From WGMI01 sp041739275 (GTDB lineage: Bacteria > Bacteroidota > Bacteroidia > Flavobacteriales > Schleiferiaceae), in contig JBGSOF010000014.1 of assembly GCA_041739275.1 (NCBI GenBank), positions 11,500 to 75,499 on the forward strand: a DNA stretch of 64,000 nt, read 5' to 3'. Positions within the stretch are counted from its first letter, which is position 1. The number at the start of each line of letters is the position of its first letter. The notes under the pieces were generated by a model. It was not told where the DNA came from and ran no database searches. It saw only the letters and a program-made list of their open reading frames with translations. Shown piece by piece: positions 60,190-64,000 of this stretch. Made by a program: the position numbers and the translations under genes.

Positions 60190-60652
60190 TTCGGATCAAG
60201 CTAAGTCCAATGCCTTCGATGCCCAAGAGGGAAGTGTCGCGCATTCCGTGCACAAAATTAAACCGATACACCCCCGAACGCTCGAATCGCAGCCAGTTCT
60301 TGCGAAAAGGAAACACCAATTCACGGCTCGGCCCGTTTCCCTTGCCCGTCCATTCTCCGTACTCGTCGGCCAGTTGGAGTTCGAGGGTATCTGAATAAAG
60401 TGTGTCGGCCCCCACGGTAATGCTCCGAAACAAAAAGAGATTTGAATAGGGGTAATCGACGGTATGGCGCAAAGCCATGCGCAAGGCATAAGCCGAATTC
60501 AAGTCTCGGGGTTCGCATTCGAGCGATACGCTCTTGTTCAGGTGCCATGCCTCGGGGTCGATCTCTGCAAAAGAGGCCCATTCAATCTCTTCTCGAGTGC
60601 AACTGAGAATCCAGATCAAGGCAAAGGCCGAAAGAAGCTTAGCGCGGGGCAT
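60146..60652 (-). CDS. gldH: Gliding motility / type IX secretion lipoprotein GldH
   Basis: 168 residues from the ATG at 60652, which gives the lipoprotein signal MPRAKLLSAFALIWILSC. The mature part matches GldH features: RHTVDYPYSNLFLF, DTLELQLADEYGEWTGKGNG and GVYRFNFVHGMRDTSLLGIEGIGLSL. GldH is a lipoprotein required for gliding in Flavobacterium and accompanies T9SS. The gene overlaps ricT by 14 bases and PBP1A by 44, a conserved ricT-gldH-PBP order in the phylum. Confidence 0.9.
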   Translation of the reverse strand: MPRAKLLSAFALIWILSCTREEIEWASFAEIDPEAWHLNKSVSLECEPRDLNSAYALRMALRHTVDYPYSNLFLFRSITVGADTLYSDTLELQLADEYGEWTGKGNGPSRELVFPFRKNWLRFERSGVYRFNFVHGMRDTSLLGIEGIGLSLIRIEEEDSTHRPQPVR

Positions 60653-61793
60653 CGGCGGGTCGTTCTCCCGGTTTGCGGTTCGAGCGTTTCTTTTTGCGCT
60701 TGGGGCGTTTTTTTCCGTCAAAACGCGACAAATCTTCGGCTTCGATCACCGCCATGACGGGCTTTTCGACTGGGGCTTCGGCTGCGGCATGGGCTTCGAG
60801 CGCCTCGGGAAGCTCTCCGCTCTGTGCTTTTGCAAACAGCTTTTTTGCTTCGGCAGCGCTGATTTTAATCCAGTTGGCCGAATCGTGCTTATACGCATAC
60901 CACAAAAAGCCACTAAAGATGTCCATTTTCATCAGCAGCGCATCGCCTTTTTTGGTCTTAATGCGCTTGGTGGTTTCCGGGAATTCTTTGAGCGCGTCGA
61001 GATAGGTGTCGAGCTCGTAGTTCAAACAGCACTTGAGTTTTCCGCATTGCCCTGCCAGCTTTTGCGGGTTGAGTGCGAGTTGTTGATAGCGAGCCGCGCT
61101 GGTGCTCACGGTGCGGAAGTCGCTCAGCCACGAACTGCAACAGAGCTCTCGTCCGCAGCTCCCGATGCCGCCGAGCCTTGAGGCCTCGTGACGCGCGCCA
61201 ATTTGGCGCATTTCGATTTTTAGGCTGAACTGTTGGGCAAATTCGCGCAACAACGCCCTGAAGTCGATTCGGTGCTCTGCGGTGTAATAAAACCAAGCTT
61301 TTAAGCCGTCGCCCTGCATTTCGACATCAGAAATCTTCATGTCGAGACCGCTCACCGCGGCAATTTCTCGAGCGCGGACCAAGAGATCTTTTTCTCTGCT
61401 CCGCGCTTTCTCCCATACCTCGATGTCTCTCGGTGTGGCTTTGCGGTACACTTTGGCCAAGATTTCGTCTTCTCGAACCTCCTTTTTGCGCAACTGCATC
61501 CGAACCAGTTCGCCGGCGAGGCTTACCAATCCGATGTCGTGCCCCGGGCTGCCTTCAACAGCCACGGTGTCGCCCATGTGCAGACTGAGCTGCGGCGGAA
61601 TTCTGAAAAATTCTTTGCGGCCGTTTTTAAATCGAATTTCGGCAATGTCGAAACGCTTCTGCCCGTCGGGCAAACGCATATTCGAGAGCCAATCGAAGAC
61701 CGGATATGGACTGCATCCGCCCGACCCGCACGCTCCGTTGTTTCGGCATCCTTTCGGAAGGCCACCTTCGCTGCTGCAACTACTGCACCCCAT
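60639..61793 (-). CDS. PSP1/RicT-family protein
   Basis: 384 residues. The N terminus is Cys-rich (MGCSSCSSEGG...CGSGGCSP). The PSP1 domain (about 110-265) has the conserved cysteines SCGRELCCSSWL and QCGKLKCCLNYE, likely iron-sulfur ligands as in RicT of Bacillus, and GDTVAVEGSPGHDIGLVSLAGE. The C-terminal tail is basic (GKKRPKRKKKRSNRK), suggesting nucleic-acid contact. In Bacillus RicT belongs to the Y-complex controlling RNase Y; the role in Bacteroidota is less clear. First gene of the ricT-gldH-PBP1A operon. Confidence 0.92.
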   Translation of the reverse strand: MGCSSCSSEGGLPKGCRNNGACGSGGCSPYPVFDWLSNMRLPDGQKRFDIAEIRFKNGRKEFFRIPPQLSLHMGDTVAVEGSPGHDIGLVSLAGELVRMQLRKKEVREDEILAKVYRKATPRDIEVWEKARSREKDLLVRAREIAAVSGLDMKISDVEMQGDGLKAWFYYTAEHRIDFRALLREFAQQFSLKIEMRQIGARHEASRLGGIGSCGRELCCSSWLSDFRTVSTSAARYQQLALNPQKLAGQCGKLKCCLNYELDTYLDALKEFPETTKRIKTKKGDALLMKMDIFSGFLWYAYKHDSANWIKISAAEAKKLFAKAQSGELPEALEAHAAAEAPVEKPVMAVIEAEDLSRFDGKKRPKRKKKRSNRKPGERPADAPR

Positions 61794-61951
61794 GGTGTTG
61801 ATTCGTCTTTAGAGACCCCAAAAGCCGGCTTTGCTGCGCGTTCGCAGACGGTTTCGCCGAAAAAAACGACTTTGTGCACAGGCTTTCGCGGTTTGCGAAG
61901 TTAGTGTTTGAGCACGGGCTTTCAATCGAGACAAGCGCCCGACAGGTTCGC

Positions 61952-61959
61952 TATCTTGG
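61952..61959 (+). promoter_or_regulatory. Candidate -7 box before the 3-hydroxyanthranilate dioxygenase gene
   Basis: TATCTTGG, one mismatch from TAnnTTTG, ends four bases before the ATG at 61964, repeating the short-leader spacing seen at 12945 and 49061. Confidence 0.4.
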
Positions 61960-61963
61960 CGGC

Positions 61964-62482
61964 ATGAAAGCTCCGTTCAACATCAGCCGTTGGATTGAAG
62001 AGAACCGAGAATTGCTCAAACCCCCGGTGGGCAATAAGAATCTCTATCCCGAAGGCTCCGATTACATCGTCATGGTCGTTGGGGGTCCGAATGCCCGCAA
62101 AGACTATCACTACAACGAAACCGAAGAGCTGTTTTACCAGCTGGAAGGCGACATTTTGGTCAAGGTTCAAATCGATGGAAAAGCGGTCGAAATGCCGATC
62201 AAAGCCGGCGAGATGTTCTTGCTTCCCGCCAAGACGCCGCACAGCCCAATTCGCCCCGAGGGCAGCGTCGGTTTGGTGATCGAGTGCGTGCGTCCCAACA
62301 CCCGAGACGGATTGCTCTGGTTTTGCGAAAAGTGCAATCACAAATTGCACGAAACCTACTTCAACCTCACCGACATCGAGCGCGATTTTCTACCTCGTTT
62401 TCGCGAATTCTACGGTTCTGAATCGCTCCGAACCTGTTCGAATTGCGGAGAGGTGATGAGCGCAGATCCGAGGTACGTCTAG
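61964..62482 (+). CDS. nbaC: 3-hydroxyanthranilate 3,4-dioxygenase
   Basis: 172 residues from the ATG at 61964. Cupin fold with Fe(II) ligands His49, Glu55 and His93 (KDYHYNETEELFYQLEG and TPHSPIRP), plus the C-terminal rubredoxin-like knuckles CEKCN and CSNCGE. These match the bacterial homodimeric enzyme with its second iron site. It opens the ring of 3-hydroxyanthranilate to 2-amino-3-carboxymuconate semialdehyde, the substrate of the next gene. ACMSD starts 17 bases later. Confidence 0.97.
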   Translation: MKAPFNISRWIEENRELLKPPVGNKNLYPEGSDYIVMVVGGPNARKDYHYNETEELFYQLEGDILVKVQIDGKAVEMPIKAGEMFLLPAKTPHSPIRPEGSVGLVIECVRPNTRDGLLWFCEKCNHKLHETYFNLTDIERDFLPRFREFYGSESLRTCSNCGEVMSADPRYV

Positions 62483-62499
62483 GTTTGGCTGCCGGGCCG

Positions 62500-63486
62500 A
62501 TGACAATCGACATCCACACCCACATTTTGCCCGAACACATTCCCGACTTCAGGGCTCGGTTTGGCTATGGGGGTTTTGTACACCTCGACCACCACGCTTC
62601 GTGCAGAGCGCGGATGATGATCGACGATCGCTTTTTTCGAGAAGTAGAGTCGAATTGTTGGGATCCAAATGCTCGTTTGGTCGATTGTTCTCGGCAAGGC
62701 GTAGACGTTCAAGTTCTGAGTACAGTTCCCGTGATGTTTTCGTATTGGGCAGAGCCCAAACACGCTTTGGAGCTGAGCGTCTTTTTAAACGACCACATCG
62801 CAGGGGTTTGCAACGATTTTCCCCATCGATTTTACGGCCTCGGAACGGTTCCGCTTCAGAGTCCCGAATTGGCGATTCAAGAACTCGAACGCTGCAAGAA
62901 AATAGGCCTCAAGGGAGTTCAAATCGGCACCCACGTCAACGATTGGAATCTCGATGCGCCCCCGCTTTTTGAGTTTTTTGCGGCCTGTGCAGAACTCGAC
63001 ATGGCTGTTTTTTTGCATCCGTGGGATATGATGGCCAAAGAAAAAATGTCGAAGTATTGGCTGCCTTGGTTGGTCGGCATGCCCGCAGAGAGTTCGCTGG
63101 CCATCTGCTCTTTAATCTTTGGAGGCGTCCTGGAGCGCTTGCCCAAACTCCGCGTGGCCGTGGCGCACGGGGGCGGGTCGTTTCCGGCCACTTTCGGTCG
63201 AATTCAACACGGTTTTGAGGTGCGCCCCGATTTGTGCGCCGTCGACAATCCGCATCCACCGTCTAAGTATCTCGGTCGCTTTTGGATCGACAGTTTGGTG
63301 CACGACCCTTCGGTTTTGCGTCAGGTGGTCGCTATGTTCGGAGCACAGCGGGTAGCTCTCGGAAGCGACTATCCCTTTCCTCTGGGCGAGCTCGAACCGG
63401 GCAAGATGATCCGCGAGGCGGGTTTTGATCGAGAAACCGAGCGCCTGCTGCTCGGAGGCGCGGCCATGGAATGGCTGGGGGGCTAA
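62500..63486 (+). CDS. nbaD: 2-amino-3-carboxymuconate-6-semialdehyde decarboxylase (ACMSD)
   Basis: 328 residues from the ATG at 62500. The amidohydrolase metal pair DIHTHILPEH gives His6 and His8; FLHPWDM, VAHGGGSFPATFGRIQHG and GSDYPFPLGE supply the remaining ligands and the catalytic region. It decarboxylates ACMS to 2-aminomuconate semialdehyde, diverting carbon from quinolinate/NAD synthesis toward full oxidation. Directly downstream of the dioxygenase and surely co-transcribed. Fits with kynA at 35566. Confidence 0.96.
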   Translation: MTIDIHTHILPEHIPDFRARFGYGGFVHLDHHASCRARMMIDDRFFREVESNCWDPNARLVDCSRQGVDVQVLSTVPVMFSYWAEPKHALELSVFLNDHIAGVCNDFPHRFYGLGTVPLQSPELAIQELERCKKIGLKGVQIGTHVNDWNLDAPPLFEFFAACAELDMAVFLHPWDMMAKEKMSKYWLPWLVGMPAESSLAICSLIFGGVLERLPKLRVAVAHGGGSFPATFGRIQHGFEVRPDLCAVDNPHPPSKYLGRFWIDSLVHDPSVLRQVVAMFGAQRVALGSDYPFPLGELEPGKMIREAGFDRETERLLLGGAAMEWLGG

Positions 63487-64000
63487 ACGCTGCGGTGCTA
63501 AATCTGCAACGGTAGGAAGAACCAAAAAGAGGGTCACAGGATATTTCTGGGGAGAGAAGTTTCTTCAATCATTCCAATGTTCTGCATTTTGGCGGAATAC
63601 GGCTTACGATTGTTAGAATAATCGAGGGTCTTCCAAAATGTTTCTGGGTCGTCGGGTAGGTGTCTTCCGGCTACACCGACGAGCATTCTGTATTGCCGCC
63701 ATGCATCGCGGCGGTGCGATTTAAAGGTAGGAGTGGATATAGGCCTGCGCTGTTCATTCCCTCTCTACGACCTTGATGTGCACCCCGCTGCCGCGGAGGC
63801 CTTCTTTCTTTGCTGCTCCAAAGAAAGAAGGAAAGAAAGGAGCTTTTTAGACCGGCGCAGCGCTCTCTTGTCCTACCCGCGTACGCTTTGGCCGAGGTCG
63901 CCGCCGCAGAATATTAAATAGGAAGTTGCGGCTGTTGTGCGACTCGGCGTCGCTTGCGGGTCCCGGAGTCGAGAGGCTTTAGGCACCTGGATATTCGGGC
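63487..64000. other. Intergenic region, no gene seen
   Basis: About 510 bases to the window end. Short frames exist but none has a plausible product. It contains the 13-bp inverted repeat at 63800-63831 and a GC-rich hairpin-like stretch near 63930-63975. Confidence 0.6.
63800..63831. repeat. Perfect 13-bp inverted repeat CCTTCTTTCTTTG / CAAAGAAAGAAGG
   Basis: Arms 63800-63812 and 63819-63831 with a 6-base loop CTGCTC; the right arm is followed by a partial direct copy (GAAAGAAAGG). No strong T tract follows directly. I recall pyrimidine/purine-tract repeats of this kind between genes in Bacteroidota, so it is probably a dispersed element more than a terminator. Confidence 0.7.

Noticed and set aside
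63733..63921. 62-codon frame across the 13-bp inverted repeat.
   Set aside because: The product is dictated by the repeat (Arg/Lys/Glu run) and has no other support.

Overview
The window looks like chromosome from a Bacteroidota bacterium, most likely a flavobacterium-like member. The evidence is the type IX secretion/gliding genes porW (sprE) and gldH, several secreted proteins ending in a type IX sorting domain, an F-type ATPase cluster without the beta and epsilon genes, the ftsX-DUF3098-uppP-truB cluster, and promoter-like TAnnTTTG boxes instead of sigma70 boxes. Base composition is moderately GC-rich, but the left edge (1-1740) and parts of 41300-50700 are visibly more AT-rich. The genus cannot be read from the sequence.

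Layout. 1-1735: a compact, AT-rich restriction-modification module (N6-adenine methyltransferase running off the edge, XRE regulator, PD-(D/E)XK nuclease). 1921-8271: an RND efflux operon (membrane fusion protein, pump, outer membrane factor) preceded by a small periplasmic protein. 8328-12860: a giant secreted BNR/PKD protein. 12957-16824: biotin carrier, PorW, bactofilin and AtpZ. 16885-21308: an opposite-strand block with a delta-60 repeat protein and a TPR histidine kinase/LytTR regulator pair. 21575-27162: the ATPase genes (AtpI-like, a, c, b, delta, alpha, gamma). 27297-41151: housekeeping (truB, uppP, ftsX, leuS, tryptophan dioxygenase, M23 peptidase, recJ and others). 41185-41258: a tRNA with anticodon CAU.

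41300-50700 is an accessory region: VIT1-like transporter, DUF2231 and bestrophin genes; a tandem array of 215-bp units made of paired inverted REP hairpins; a REP-associated tyrosine transposase (RAYT) bracketed by the same hairpins; a HEAT-repeat DNA alkylation repair protein; a Fic protein; a RES-Xre toxin-antitoxin pair; an AAA_14/DUF4143 ATPase; and a zeta-toxin-like remnant with a small partner ORF. Three more hairpins related to the REP family sit at the module boundaries.

50700-55991 holds two type IX secreted proteins that share a nearly identical C-terminal sorting cassette plus terminator. One is split by an in-frame TAA, and the other is divergent from a secreted GH13 amylase-like enzyme. 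56046-61793: DUF1801, a two-subunit CoA transferase, PBP1A, gldH and ricT. 61964-63486: 3-hydroxyanthranilate dioxygenase and ACMSD, which with the tryptophan dioxygenase at 35566 point to aerobic tryptophan breakdown by the kynurenine route. The last 500 bases hold no clear gene, only a perfect 13-bp inverted repeat.

The observations I rate highest are the RAYT/REP system with REP-related hairpins between defence-type modules, the duplicated sorting-domain cassette next to a nonsense-split cargo gene, and the recurrent promoter boxes lying 4-6 bases before start codons, which would imply leaderless or nearly leaderless mRNAs.
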